64,000 nt of DNA from Adiantum capillus-veneris (GCA_014529385.2 CM043961.1:15084478-15148477), one strand, 5' to 3'. Positions 22,589 to 35,274 are shown, numbered from the stretch's first letter. Notes: generated by a model from the letters alone, not told the origin. A program made the numbers and translations.

Positions 22589-22865
22589 TGCTATATGGAA
22601 TCTGATGTTACCCTATGATGTAGGGGATTTTGAGCTAGCTTTTGACCCAGGAGGTGACATATATATGCATGGTCCTAGGCAATTGCCTTATATGCCATAT
22701 GATCCAGGCGGTTTGCATGAAAACTTGTGGGTTAATTTATGTTTATGCTCTACTGATTGGAAATTCTTGTATTTTCCCTATGATCTTGGAGGATGGTGCA
22801 AATTTTTAAAGGAATGCTCATAATGGGGCAAATGATTGGTTTCCTGTTTGATCTCGGGGGCTACT
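22524..22865 (+). pseudogene. Repeated PYDxGG segment ending in a polypurine-like tract
   Basis: In a frame shifted relative to the preceding ORF, 22524-22823 encodes a series of similar motifs: LPYDVGDFELAFDPGG, YMPYDPGGLHENLW and YFPYDLGGWCKF. A further FDLGGY-type motif lies at 22845-22863 at GATCTCGGGGGCTACT. In grass and other plant Tat-type elements a CTCGGGGGCTAC tract marks the PPT before the 3' LTR. That comparison is from memory and is an inference here. Confidence 0.4.
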
Positions 22866-24234
22866 AAAGTGAAAGTTGCAGATTCAAAGTGTACTAGTTA
22901 TTTGTTGTAACAGGTTGCATAGCACAAGGTTTTGGTTTCTAGATTATGCTAAGTCAAAAGAGTTTTTGGTTATACGTTCAATAAGATTACATGGCTGGCT
23001 TCCAGTTGACTTATTTGGACAATTGATGAAGTACCTTCACATATTATGAGTTGGTTCTGCTACTAGAACTTGAAGAAAAGGACTTGACGGCCATTCCGTG
23101 TGCATAGAAAGTAAGGCATACTTGATCTTAACAGGGTTCCCTAAAGCGAGCTTAATGTTCAAGCCGTGTGCATCATTAAATGGAGCACTTGAGTCTGGTG
23201 GGGTTCACTAAACAGGTTTCCATAATTGAATGCTTTGAAGATACGACAGATGTGGTTAAAATAATTTTGATGGGCAGCTACCTAATAATTAAGCTAGCAC
23301 ATTGATGATAGGGTGTAAGCCTTACTTTATTTTTCATATGTTTACCAGTTACGTGAGTTTGATGATGGCAAAGAGCTTAAGGTACCTATAGAGGATGGAG
23401 ATTGAAGTGCAGTTGGCACCAAAGGCTGTGCAAGTTCAGAGGGGGTGGATATCGTGCAACTCCGCTTCCATGATGGAAAAATTATCAGGATGCATATTGT
23501 GCTTGATTGAAGTCTACTTGATTATTTATCAGTGATCAAGGCTTGTTAACAAGCCAAACTTAATGATTAATGTATGCCAGATGCGGCTTTAAAGGACCAA
23601 TAGATGCCTTAATGAAGATAAAAAAGAGTATGCTTAAAGTGAGCACAAATGAAAGATTATGATCTAAAACTATAGTGCTTGAAGTGCTCACTGGCCTGTC
23701 TTTACGGCTCGTCGATTGGAGCTACGGTGCAGAAGTTATGGCAGTTTGAAGTTTGAGACAATTGCAAATCCGGACGGGATTGGAAAATTGCAGATGAAGG
23801 GTCAAGGATGGTGTGAATGCATGGGCCTAAACTGCTCGTTTTGTGGAGCACGTCGTCTTTTTAGATTGGCAATTGGAGCTCTGGTTGCCAAGATATGAGC
23901 GGTTTAAATTTCATAGAGGGCCGATTCCATACCAGCTTGGTCACCTTGATTGGTGTGCCAGCTAAGGGTTTCAAAGTCTTGCCAGGTAATGTGTGTGCTC
24001 TATGCAGTGTATGAAGGCCATAGAAAGTGACGGCACGACAAACAGAATCCGGACGGGCAAGTTATGGCAATTTCAAATTGAGGACGATTATTAGCCGAGA
24101 GGGATCTGTGTGGTGCTCATATGGAAGTACATTAAGTTTGATGAGCCTTCAAAGTCCGAAATTGCCGTTTTTTGGAGCTCATTAATTGTGGATTATGCCA
24201 ACCAAATTCAATCACTTATACTTGATGAAGGCTG
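22866..24234. other. Possible LTR-like DNA, no gene seen
   Basis: No protein is supported. Two passages share an 'agttatggca-tttgaa-ttgag' motif (about 23734 and 24058) next to CCGGACGGG, which suggests decayed LTR or duplicated non-coding DNA. No second copy was found to define ends. Confidence 0.35.
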
Positions 24235-24365
24235 TGGCGGTATTCAACACACTAGAGTGGGCATGAGAATTCACGGTGATATTTTTAGTCAGGGGATGTT
24301 GGAAAATGATGTCATGCAAGGCATTGCCTTGGATTGATATGTATGCTAAATGGGGTGCCCTTGGG
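24235..24365 (+). pseudogene. Short PPR gene remnant
   Basis: The + strand reads GMRIHGDIFSQGMLENDVMQ, then after a one-base frame change DMYAKWGALGG. This is the unit boundary of a PLS-type PPR protein (compare GKQIHDEIAS...NALVYMYANCG at 11155-11250). It is a single repeat-sized scrap. Confidence 0.65.
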
Positions 24366-24615
24366 GGAACCGGCCACCCACTTCAATGGCCGCCCACTAA
24401 GGGCCGCCCATTGGAAAAATAGGCCTTTAGTGTGTATGAAAAGAAAAAGCAAGGCATGGCGTCGAGGAGCGTGGGGGGGGGGAGAAGGAAGACTCACGCC
24501 AGCCAAAGGCGGCATCGGCGATGCCGAGCAAGAAGTAGGAATGGCTCAGCAGGCAGAGGTGCTCCCATTTGGAGCCACCTATGGTGGTTTTTGTGCAACC
24601 TCACCACGGACTTGC

Positions 24616-24725
24616 CACATCATTAAGGAGAACTTCCCGCTCCACGTCAGTCACGTCGCTATTATTGGAGGACATGGAGCTGGAAGTGACTGACGTGGAG
24701 CGGGAAGTTCTCCTTAATGACGTGG
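24616..24725. repeat. Near-perfect inverted repeat
   Basis: Arms 24621-24654 and 24686-24719 are perfect 34-base reverse complements, beginning CATTAAGGAGAACTTCCCGC. They extend by about five more bases with one mismatch. The loop is 31 bases. A direct repeat of CTATTATTGGAGG also lies at 24659 and 24737. Confidence 0.95.
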
Positions 24726-24795
24726 AGCGTATATTTAGCTATTATTGGAGGGCATCAACGAGTGTTGAACGAAGTTTTATGAAGCAAGGGATTCT

Positions 24796-24800
<5 letters not shown>

Positions 24801-24831
<31 letters not shown>

Positions 24832-24873
24832 GGCTTGAGAACCGAAGCAAATCGCTCTCTCTTGATCACGGGC
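24801..24873. repeat. (CT)n and 37-bp minisatellite unit, left part
   Basis: A short (CT)n run is followed by units of the form GGGCTTGAGAACCGAAGCAAATC. The same unit recurs at 25640-25660 and three times at 34565-34685, so the array has been split by the solo LTR and the chromovirus. Confidence 0.85.
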
Positions 24874-24878
24874 TTGAG

Positions 24879-25639
24879 TGTTAAGTATGGAGCCTGATTT
24901 ACCCTTGTAATTTTCTATGGTAAAAGCGCACATTTGTAAGGCCCCCATTATGAGGAGAAGCCATCGTGCGTGAAGGAAAATCACTCGCCGGAAATCAAAA
25001 TTTTCACGGCAAAAAATCAGGGGCAACTTTAGGGGCCTCGGGGGCGGAAGCCCCCGAGACTTTTTTTTCCCCCTCGCTAGAATATTCCTTTTCGCCGGAA
25101 TATTATGGCCCGATGACGACCGGAAAGTGGTCGGAAAACAATCGTCGGTTGGCCGGTGGCCGATGGTTGGAAGTCAATGGCCGGTGGCTGAACTCAAAAG
25201 CGGACTTGTCTTCTCAAGGGCGGCCACACATGGGCGGATGGAAGGGTCCGATTTGGACTTATCTACACAAGGGCAGCTACACATGGCTGCCTCTCATGAG
25301 AGAGGGCAGCCCTTTTGGCCTATAAAAGGAGGCGATTTCTACACACATTTCATAGTGTGAAGTTGATGCAACAAGGTGAGTGTGAGGTGGTGAGAGTGAA
25401 GCAAGGCAGGAGCTCCATTAAGGGTATAATATCTTTGTAAACTACTTCTTGTTTTGAAGTACTAAAGCCATTGAGTGGTTGCTTTCCCGTGGACGTAGCC
25501 CACATTGGGTGAACCATGTATATCGTGTGTACTCTCTCTCTCTCTCTCTCTACTCTATAATCTTTTGTGTGTGAAATCTATCTCTCTCCATTAAGTAATC
25601 TACTCAAATATCTATTTAGCTACGTATTATTTCCTAACA
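24879..25639 (+). mobile_element. Solo LTR with 5-bp target duplication
   Basis: The 761-bp segment starts TGTTAAG and ends CCTAACA, giving short inverted ends with TG...CA. It is flanked by TTGAG on both sides (24874-24878 and 25640-25644). A CCTATAAAAGG box at about 25318-25328 fits an LTR promoter read on the + strand. No internal region is present, which is the usual product of LTR-LTR recombination. Superfamily cannot be told from the LTR alone. Confidence 0.88.
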
Positions 25640-25660
25640 TTGAGAACCAAAACAAATCAC

Positions 25661-26835
25661 TGTAACATTTAATGGCCTAATAACTTGTGTGTAGCGGAAA
25701 TGAGCATGAACATAGTGGGCATTTCATTAGAACAGATTCCTAATGACAATTACAAGAGTGCTTGGGTGAAGAGAGCAACAAAAAGCATAACACCTAGTTA
25801 GATAGCATCAACAATACTTTCAAAAGAGAGAGAAATTAAGCTAATGACAACAGTTGAGGACTGGATTTGCATGGAGCCGATCCCCCCTCCAAAAGGCTTT
25901 GTATTATGGTTTCTCCCATCAAGAGAGACATTGTACAATACAATTCTTTGTGTTCCTTCAAGACTAGCTAGTGCAGTGAAGATGAAAGCTTCATGCACTA
26001 AGCAAACACTTAGCAAACACAACTTGAATTATCCCCGTTCTCAGACCCAAGACCTCACACACCTTCGAAGATGGGGAGAGCTAGCAGGGTATGAGAGTAG
26101 ATTGAGAGGAAGAAGGAGTATCTTATGAGAAAGATGTACATCTCCTCACATAATCACTCATATTAGCATAGCTTAGCTTAGTAGTTAGCTTGGTAGAGGA
26201 GATGAGCATGCATTGAAGCTTGGCTCTTGGTTGGATTTGCATCCACATGCCAAGAGAGTGTTGATGTAGGCTTCTATCTCACAAGCTTGGAGTAGGTGAT
26301 GAGTTCTCCATTAAATCTTGGGAAGAGATAGTCTTCTCTTTCTTCACACATGAGCTTGTGTGAGTGTGTGTGTGATAATCCTTCCAAAACTCAGCCCCCT
26401 CTCTCTCTTGGGCGAGCCCTCTTGCTGAGCCCTCATTGGCTCTCCCCAAGTCAAGCCAATGACAATTAAGCAGCATAAGTGATAGCCTTCTGACATGTGT
26501 CCCCCTTTCCCCTTTTGTGAGAGCTTTAGGTAATTAAATAATTAAACTAAACTCTCATTGGACCCCTTTGCCTCCTGGCCAATAGGAATCAGGCAAGCCA
26601 TTGGGCTCCTGAATGTTTATTGGACCCCTTGGGAGACTGCCCAATAGTCTTCTAGGAGACTTAATTCTCATTGGTTTCTTTTATTAAATGTTTTTAAATT
26701 AATTAAACTAGATTTACTCTAGCTTAATTCTCACTAGTCCACTTCAAGGATCATCCAATAGAAACTGGGCACACCTTGTGGGCATCTGGCCTAAGGAGCT
26801 GGCATGTGTCCCTCATTCCCTTTGTGTAAAGGGAG

Positions 26836-26868
<33 letters not shown>

Positions 26869-27248
26869 ATTTCTCTCTCATCCCCTAGAAGAAGGGCTCG
26901 CCCCCTCCCATGTCGGGATATGCATTGACTTTGGAGAGCACACAAAACATCCAATTCCCCCTTAGCTTTAACCCTTTGGACACAACCTTTGAATTTTGGA
27001 ACCTTAGCATTTTGGAAGTCTTAATGGGCTGAACCTTAGGGTCTTTTTAGCCCATTGTTGCACATGGCTCTTTTGCAGATGCCCCCCCCCTTTGGATCCC
27101 TATTTTCCCTCCTTTGGATCCCTACTGTGGCCGGTCTGCTAGCTTAACCAATATTCTAGCTTTTTCTCCACTGGCACTTCCCCACATTAAATGATCAGTT
27201 TAATATGAGAAAATCATTTAGGAGAATTAGATATTGATTATTATGACA
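25661..27248 (-). repeat. 3' LTR of chromovirus A
   Basis: On the + strand it runs from TGTAACATTTAATGG to GATTATTATGACA. It matches 32975-34564 nearly base for base, with differences scattered singly (for example near 25731, 25810 and 25886) and in the length of an internal (TG)n run (26838-26867 here). Confidence 0.97.
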
Positions 27249-27264
27249 TTACCTCTCTCTTGAA
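27249..27264 (-). promoter_or_regulatory. Polypurine tract of chromovirus A
   Basis: The - strand reads TTCAAGAGAGAGGTAA directly before the LTR's TGTCATAATAA. This tract primes plus-strand DNA synthesis in LTR elements. Confidence 0.85.
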
Positions 27265-27602
27265 ATCATAGTCGTCCTCGACTATGGTGTAGAGAAGATA
27301 AAGCATATTCATGAGTCCTTTTCTTAGCGGGTAGAGGATCCCTATGTTACCCTACGACATCATTCCACAATGGATGACTAGTCCATTTGGCGCTTGAGAG
27401 CCTGAGGCTGCCGCAAGCATGTCTGCACATTAGTCCTATCAGTCTTCCATAGTAGAGTGACAAGCTCTATTTGGTGTTTGGGAGACGTCGTCTCCACAAA
27501 CTTGATCTAAGCATGCATACTACTTCATTTTTGTGCACAATAAAGAAAAAGAGAGTATTATAAGACAAAACTTTGCTCATTTTTAACATTTTGTACATTT
27601 GC

Positions 27603-28301
27603 TTACTCTTGGGAAGCATTGTAAGCATTGACAAGGTTTAGGTTATCCTTTAATTGTATGCCTTGCATCCATCTAGCATCTTCAAAAGGATAATTCTTAA
27701 ACTTAATAAGATATCGCCGGATAGTCTTACCGCCTCTTAGTACCTTGTCTTCATGTCGGAGAATGGACTCGGGCTGCAACACCTCCTCTTGGTCCTCGAT
27801 CTCCGGTGGGTCTTCAATAGTTGGTTCTTGAGGTGGCTCTCCTTTGTAAGGCTTTAATAGGCTCACATGAAAAGCATTGTGTATGAGCCAATGATTGGGC
27901 AACTTGAGTTGATAGGCCATCTCATTGATTGGCCTAAGAATTTGAAAGGGACCATAGTACCTTTTTGCTAGTTTAGCATAGTACTTTTGGCGGCCCATAG
28001 GATTCTTGCCCGTCGTGTGCCTTAATCGAGCCTTGGGAAACTTTAACAAGACCCAATCATTTTCTTTAAAGGCTTGGGCTCTTCTGTGCTTGTCAGCAGC
28101 AGCCTTTTGCCTTTGCTGTGAGATAGAGATAGCATCCTTAATCTTTTGGAAAGATTCTTGTAGGTCTCGGCTATACTCATCTGCAGCGAAGATCTTCCCA
28201 TGTACCTTAAGTAGCAAGGGACTTTTTGATATTCCCTCAATTACCTCGAAAGGTGCTTTTCCTGTGGAAGTATGTACAATGTTATTGTAAGCATACTCCA
28301 C
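27603..28301 (-). pseudogene. Chromovirus A integrase C-terminus with chromodomain
   Basis: This 232-codon open segment begins inside the integrase core (MEYAYNNIVHTSTGKAPFEV). It continues through a charged helix and the GPF/Y module (RYYGPFQILRPINEMAYQLK). It ends in a chromodomain: PESILRHEDKVLRGGKTIRR, YLIKFKNYPFEDARWM. In chromoviruses the chromodomain steers integration toward marked chromatin. The segment is intact in itself but is cut off from the rest of pol by a stop and a frameshift upstream. Confidence 0.93.
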
Positions 28302-28603
28302 TAAGGGTAAGTACTTCTCCCATTGGGATCTTTGATCTACTTCTGTTACATAGGCTTTTAGTAGATCGAGAATGGTTAGGTTAGCTATTTCACTTTGGCC
28401 ATCGTTTGTGGATGATAGGCCGAAGAGAAGTTTAGCCTTGTCCCTAAATTCTCAAAGAGACCCTTCTAGAAATTACTGGTCATTCTAGGATCTCTATCCG
28501 ACACCATGGACATTGGCAAGCCATGGTACTTGAAAATTTGTGAAATGAATAGGGTTGCCATTTGATGGGCTTTGATAGTCTTTTTGACAGGTATAAAATG
28601 AGC

Positions 28604-29758
28604 TTATTTACTGAACCTGTCTACTATCGTCCATATTCTCGTATTCCCATGGATAGACTTAGGCAATCCAAAGATAAAATCCATGGATATGCTCTCCCAT
28701 GGTGAATTAGGGATTGGCAAGGGTTGAAGCAATCCAAGTTGCTTCCCTCTATCAAATTTTGTCTTTTGGCATACCACACATTTAGAAACATACTCTTTTA
28801 TGTTCACTTTCATGGTAGGCCAATAGAAATATGTTTCAATTCCCTTTAAGGTAGACTGAATCCCTCTATGCCCCGCATAAGGTGGAGCATGAGATTCATA
28901 CATTACTTTCTCACGTAGTGAGTTAGTAACGCATAGTCTATTGCCATAGAGAAGATAACCATCTTGTAAGGTAAATGATTCTTCTTTCTTCCCTAATGCA
29001 AGGGCTGAAATCACATCTCTAAAATCGGGATCAATAGCATACTCATCTATCATTGAAGATAGATCATTGTGAGTTGCTATGGAAACCGCATTCACTCTCG
29101 GCCGTCTTGAGAGTGCATCAGCTACTTGATTATGCTTTCCAACAATGTGAGCAATATGAAAATGAAATTGCAAAAGGAAATTTTTCCACCTCATTTGTTT
29201 GTCGGAGAGCTTGGTCTGCGTCATGAAGTACTTAAGACTTTGATGATCCGTTCGCAGAATGAAAGGAGTCCCCAATAAATAGTGCTTCCATGAGTCTAAG
29301 GCATGTAGAACTGCAAGGAGTTCCTTTTCATATATGCCTAGAGCTTGCTCAACAGGGTCGAGCCTTCGACTCTCATAGCCTATGGCATGCCCTTCTTGGA
29401 GCAAAATAGCTCCAAGGCAATCACCACAAGCATCACATTGGACCTCAAATGGTTTTGAGAGATCCGGTAGTGTAAGCACAGGTTGAGAGATAAGCTTTTC
29501 TTTAAGCTTTTTGACAGCATTGTTCTCCTTAGCAGACCATGTATACCTAACGCCTTTCTTTGTTAGGTCATGTAATGGTCCCGCAATTTGTGAGAACTTT
29601 TCTATGAAGCGTCTATAGTATGCACACATACCTATAAAGCTTCTTAGTTCATGAAGATTCCTTGGTTTAGGCCATCCTTTTATTACCTCTAACTTAGATG
29701 GATCCATTTGGATTCCATCTTGAGAGATAATATGACCTAAATACTGGATCTCTTGCAA
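28604..29758 (-). pseudogene. Chromovirus A RNase H and integrase N-terminal part
   Basis: The 384-codon segment starts in the RT connection (IQYLGHIISQDGIQMDPSKL). RNase H follows with its acidic residues visible: QCDACGDCLG (D109), YEKELLAVLHAL (E145) and LRTDHQSLKYF (D171). The integrase zinc finger follows as H-x-H-C-C (HAPPYAGHRGIQSTL, then KCVVCQ). The first catalytic Asp is in SMDFIFGLPKS. The frame stops at TAA after RFSK, before the second catalytic Asp. Confidence 0.93.
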
Positions 29759-31656
29759 GAAAATTCACTTTTCTTTCGATTAACGTAAAGTTTATTCTCT
29801 CTTAAAACTTGAAATATTACCTGGAGGTGTTGCTTGTGTTCCTCCAATGAATTAGAGTAGATGATAATATCATCAAAGAACACTCCAGTGAAGGTTCGAT
29901 GAGGCCTGAACAGCTTCTCCATCAAGCGGTTGAATGTGGCTGATGCATTCGTCAAGCCAAAAGGCATGACAATGTATTCATAAAGACCAAATGTGGTGTG
30001 AAATGCGGTCTTTACAATGTCTTGATCAACTATACTTATTTGATGATAGCCACTTTTTAGGTCAATCCTACTGAAGTAGGTCGATCCTTGTAGCTTATCA
30101 AATAGGTCTTCTACCCATGGAACGAGAAACCTATTCTTGATAGTGATCCTATTTAGTGCTCTATAGTCGACACACATACGATATGTGCCGTCTTTCTTTT
30201 GCACTAATAGCACAGGCGAGCAAAATGGAGATGAGCTTGGCCTAACCATACCCTTCTCAACTAACTTATGCACTTGGCGCATAATCTCCTCTTGTTGAGC
30301 TTGAGAAACTCTATAAGGAGGTTTGTTAGGCGGTGAACTTCCTGGAAGAAGTTCAATTGCATGGTCATCATTACCTCGTTTAGGAGGTAGCTCACAAGGG
30401 ATGTTGTCAATAAAAACATCTTGAAACCCCTTGAGAAAATTGGATAACTCTAATTCCTTTTGGTTGCTTTTATTTTCTTTTGTTAAAGCATTAGGTTCAT
30501 TTTGAGAATCTTTAACAAAAATCATGTACACGGAAATAGAGCTCTTTATTGACTTGTTGAAAGCTGGTGTATGTACAATGGGGATGGTGTTTCCCATTTC
30601 CTTAGCATCTATATACATGTCTTTTTCCCTGAACTTAAAGGAGATTCTCCTTTCAGAAAATTTAACATCGGCAGCCAGGCGGTCAAACCATGGTGCCCCT
30701 AGGATTACATCCTCATGCTTGAGAGGAGAGATAAAGAAGTCCTCTTTGTCCACATAGCCTTGGACATGAAGCCTCAATTTCCCAATTAAGGGAGTGACTG
30801 AAGCTTCTTGCCCCTTGAAGGCACTGTCTGCGAGTAGGACATCTCCCATCTCGTAGGATTGTATGCCTAGCTTGGTGGCTAACTCCATAGATATAAAATT
30901 GTGAGTAGAACCAGGGTCAAAGAGAATAAAAGCATCATGTTCTCTTACCTTTCCCCAAGCATGGCATAGAGGAGATCCTTTGTGGTGAGTTTGGTGAGTC
31001 TCCTCCTCTTGGATTTCAACCAAGGAAGCTCTAGGAGGATCTTGGCGGTTGTTCTTTTGGGGACAAGCACGGTACGCATGCCCTTGTTCGCCGCACTTGA
31101 AACACCGGTTATCCTTATGATAACGCTCAAGCTCTTCAGGAGAGAGTTTATTATTACCTTTGTAAACTCCCTTCTCTTTAGCTTTGTTGGAGTTTCCCTT
31201 AGGAGACTTTTGGACATTGTCCTTCCCCTTAGGCTCATTGGAACCCTTGTTTTCCGGGGGCTTATTATTTCTTTTAGCCCCTGTTTGGAAATTGATTCGA
31301 GAGGCCACCATAGTGTGGTGTATTACCGCCGATATGGTACGTGGCCTTTGGGAGTTGACATACTCCGCCATTTCTTTGGTTAAGCCCACACAAAATTGTT
31401 GCTTTTGCTCTCCAAAATCCAACTTTTTGAAGACAGTGGCTTTGAGTTGTAGGTCCCAAAACGTGTCTACATATTTGTGGATGGATTCATTGGGAGAGAG
31501 ATTTAAGCTTCGCCATTCGGTGAGTACTTTGTCTTTGGCATCGGTGGCCAAAAACTGCTTCATAATGGAAGCTCTTAAAGCTTTCCATGTTCGTGGAGCT
31601 TCACCGTTGGCTCGTAGGCTAGACCACCATTGTCTGGCGGACTTTTGAAAGTGCAT
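29737..31656 (-). pseudogene. Chromovirus A gag, protease and reverse transcriptase
   Basis: The 639-codon open segment covers the capsid part of gag (residues 1-125), a basic linker, one zinc knuckle (CFKCGEQGHAYRAC, 185-198), a retropepsin whose active-site triplet reads DPG (FDPGSTHNFIS, about 246-256) and the reverse transcriptase. The RT has QKKDGTYRMCVDYRALN and the catalytic FFDDIIIYS. Plant gypsy proteases more often carry DSG or DTG. The DPG form also occurs among them, to my knowledge, so I do not call it dead on that ground. The frame ends at a frameshift near 29745, just past the RT palm. Confidence 0.95.
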
Positions 31657-32550
31657 AGCTACATGGCGTAGCTTAGAGGATTCCGTGAAGCCCTCATCTC
31701 CAAACGCCGCATCGAATTGCTAGAGAAAGGCCAAGACTTTGTCCATAGCACCAAAGGTGCCATCATAGGTAAGGAAAGAGATGCTCTTCCCTCCCTCTTT
31801 GAATTTCTTCAGCTTGGACGACCTCTTCCATGCGGCATAGGATTTCCTATGGCCTCTTCTTTTTTATGGTTCAAAGGTTGCACCATCACTTTCTTCAGAA
31901 GGTGAAGAATTTGAAGAAGGTGGAGAAGAGGGTGACCTCTTTCTCGCCTTTTTCTTGTCTTGATCTTTGTCGTCTTCACCATAGCTTTCATAAGAGGAAT
32001 AGGATGAAGAAGATGGAGAAGAGGATGTCCTCTTTCTCGCCTTTTTCTTCTCTTGCTTTTTATCATCCCTCTTTGAATTATGGCGTGGAGAAGAGTATGA
32101 TGGTCTTCTCCACTTTGGTGGTGATGGAGAGCGTTTAGCCCGCCGTCTTCATGGAGCCATCTCCGCCGAGGTGGCAGGAGACTCACTTCTTTCTCGTTCC
32201 TTCGGTGGAAGCTCTTGAGTTCTCCTTTGGGAAGGAGATGCATCATCAAGAAGTAAATTCTTGAGCCCTTCGTATGGATTCTCTTCTTCTTCCCGAATCA
32301 GAGAGAGACCTCTTTTGGTAGTCTCACAAGGAGGCTTCCTAGGTGTTCTCTCGTCATGGTGATGAGCTTGGAGAATCCTGTGAGCACGGAGCTGTCGTTG
32401 CACTTCACTTTGGAGAGATGGATTGCCCATGGCTTGTTGAAGCCTAGAAACAAGATAGTTAACAAGCATTGAAGCATCATTAGTAGCTTGCTCATGAGCA
32501 AAATCAAAGTTATCAACATTAATTTCACTCTCTTTACTATTGTCAGCCAT
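31657..32550 (-). pseudogene. Chromovirus A gag N-terminal part, three nonsense codons
   Basis: Translation would start at 32550 (MADNSKESEINVDNFDF), the same start as in element B2 at 39289. The frame is in register with the downstream gag-RT segment, but TGA at 32149-32151, TAA at 31864-31866 and TAG at 31720-31722 interrupt it. Comparison with B2 suggests CGA to TGA at or next to the first and CAG to TAG at the third (AFIQQFDAAF in B2). The middle is a Lys/Ser/Glu-rich low-complexity region. Confidence 0.9.
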
Positions 32551-32959
32551 TCTAACAACTTTTAGGTGTAAACTTTTTAGGTGTACTTTGGCACTTCAAG
32601 CCCTAGTTGCTACTTCTCTTTACCCCTTTAGAAAAAGCACTCAAGCTACTGTACCCGCGGCTCGAATACCATTAATTGCAAGGAATAGAACTTAGAAGAG
32701 AGGGTCTTTCAACACCAAAACATCACCGGCTCCTGTCAAGCTTCTAATAGCTCAATAGTGGTTAAGCCATAGGCAAGCCCCGTAGGACTCCACTATTAAG
32801 ACCATAGCTCTCGACAGTGATGCCCCGTTAACTGCACAAAGGCAGGCGCACTCCAAGGCTGAAAAATCCCTATTCTACTTACTCACAGGCAATTAATAAT
32901 ACCAACCATTTGTATCTAGCTTGAGGACCTCCCTTCTTGAGCAAGAAAAGAGAAACCTT

Positions 32960-32974
32960 GAGCTCTGATACCAA
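32960..32974 (-). promoter_or_regulatory. Primer-binding site of chromovirus A
   Basis: The - strand reads TTGGTATCAGAGCTC two bases after the LTR's TGTTACA end. TGGTATCAGAGC is complementary to the 3' end of plant initiator methionine tRNA. Confidence 0.95.
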
Positions 32975-34564
32975 TGTAACATTTAATGGCCTAATAACTT
33001 GTGTGTAGCGGAAATGAGCATGAACATAGTGGGCATTTCATTAGAATAGATTCCTAATGAGAATTACAAGAGTGCTTGGGTGAAGAGAGCAACAAAAAGC
33101 ATAACACCTAGTTAGATAGCATCGACAATACTTTCAAAAGAGAGAGAAGTTCAGCTAATGACAACAGTTGACGACCGGATTTGCATGGAGCCGGTCCTCC
33201 CTCCAAAAGGCTTTGTATTATGGTTTCTCCCATCAAGAGAGACATTGTACAATACAATTCTTTGTGTTCCTTCAAGACTAGCTAGTGCAATGAAGATGCA
33301 AGCTTCATGCACTAAGCAAACACTTAGCAAACATAACTTGAATTATCCCCGTTCTCAGACCCAAGACCTCACACACCTTCGAAGATGGTGAGAGCTAGTA
33401 GGGTATGAGAGTAGATTGAGAGGAAGAAGGAGTATCTTATGAGAAAGATGTACATCTCCTCACATAATCACTCATATTAGCATAGCTTAGCTTAGTAATT
33501 AGCTTGGTAGAGGAGATGAGAATGCATTGAAGCTTGGCTCTTGGTTGGATTTGCATCCACATGCCAAGAGAGTGTTGATGTAGGCTTCTATCTCACAAGC
33601 TTGGAGTAGGTGATGAGTTCTCCATTAAATCTTGGGAAGAGATAGTCTTCTCTTTCTTCACACATGAGTTTGTGTGAGTGTGTGTGTGTGATAATCCTTC
33701 CAAAAATCAGCCCCCTCTCTCTCTTGGGCGAGCCCTCTTGCTATTTGCTCTTACTGAGCCCTCATTGGCTCTCCCCAAGTCAAGCCAATGATAATTAAGG
33801 AGCATAAGTGATAGCCTTCTGACATGTGTCCCCCTTTCCCCTTTTGTGAGAGCTTTAGGTAATTAAATAATTAAACTAAACTCTCATTGGACCCCTTTGC
33901 CTCTTGGCCAATAGGAATCAGGCAATCCATTGGGCTCCTGAATGTTCATTGGACCCCTTGGGAGACTGCCCAATAGTCTTCTAGGAGACTTAATTCTCAT
34001 TGGTTTCTTTTATTAAATGTTTTTAAATTAATTAAACTAGATTTACTCTAGCTTAATTCTCACTGGTCCACTTCAAGGATCATCCAATAGAAACTGGGCA
34101 CACCTTGTGGGCATCTGGCCTAGGGAGCTGGCATGTGTCCCTCATTCCCTTTGTGTAAAGGGAGCCTGTGTGTGTGTGTGTGTGGATTTCTCTCTCATCC
34201 CCTAGAAGAAGGGCTCGGCCCCTCCCATGTAGGGATATGCATTGACTTTGGAGAGCACACAAAACATCCAATTCCCCCTAAGCTTTAACCCTTTGGACAC
34301 AACCTTTGAATTCTGGAACCTTAGCATTTTGGAAGTCTTAATGGGCTGAACCTTAGGGTCTTTTTAGCCCATTGCTGCACATGGCTCTTTTGCAGATGCC
34401 CCCCCCTTTGGATCCCTATTTTCCCTCCTTTGGATCCCTACTGTGGCCGGTCTGCTAGCTTAACCAATATTCTATCTTTTTCTCCCCTGGAACTTCCCCA
34501 CATTAAATGATCAGTTTAATATGAGAAAATCATTTAGGAGAATTAGATATTGATTATTATGACA
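32975..34564 (-). repeat. 5' LTR of chromovirus A
   Basis: It pairs with 25661-27248 over its full length and has the same TG...CA ends. Its (TG)n run (about 34167-34183) is shorter than in the 3' copy, as expected for microsatellite slippage after insertion. Confidence 0.97.

Positions 34565-35274
<710 letters not shown>

Larger units (their letters stand above)
25661..34564 (-). mobile_element. Complete-length Ty3/gypsy chromovirus (element A)
   Basis: This is an 8.9-kb element on the - strand with two LTRs of about 1.59 kb, a PBS, a PPT and gag, protease, reverse transcriptase, RNase H, integrase and chromodomain in chromovirus order. The host bases AATCAC lie on both sides (25655-25660 and 34565-34570), consistent with a target duplication. 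The LTRs differ at only a few percent of positions by eye, so insertion is recent. The coding region nevertheless has three nonsense codons in gag (32149, 31864 and 31720), a frameshift near 29745, a stop at 28604 and another frameshift before 28301. It can therefore no longer move without help. It sits inside a 37-bp minisatellite. Confidence 0.96.

Noticed and set aside
31184-31648. A 154-codon + strand frame
   Set aside because: It lies antisense to the intact gag text of the chromovirus.
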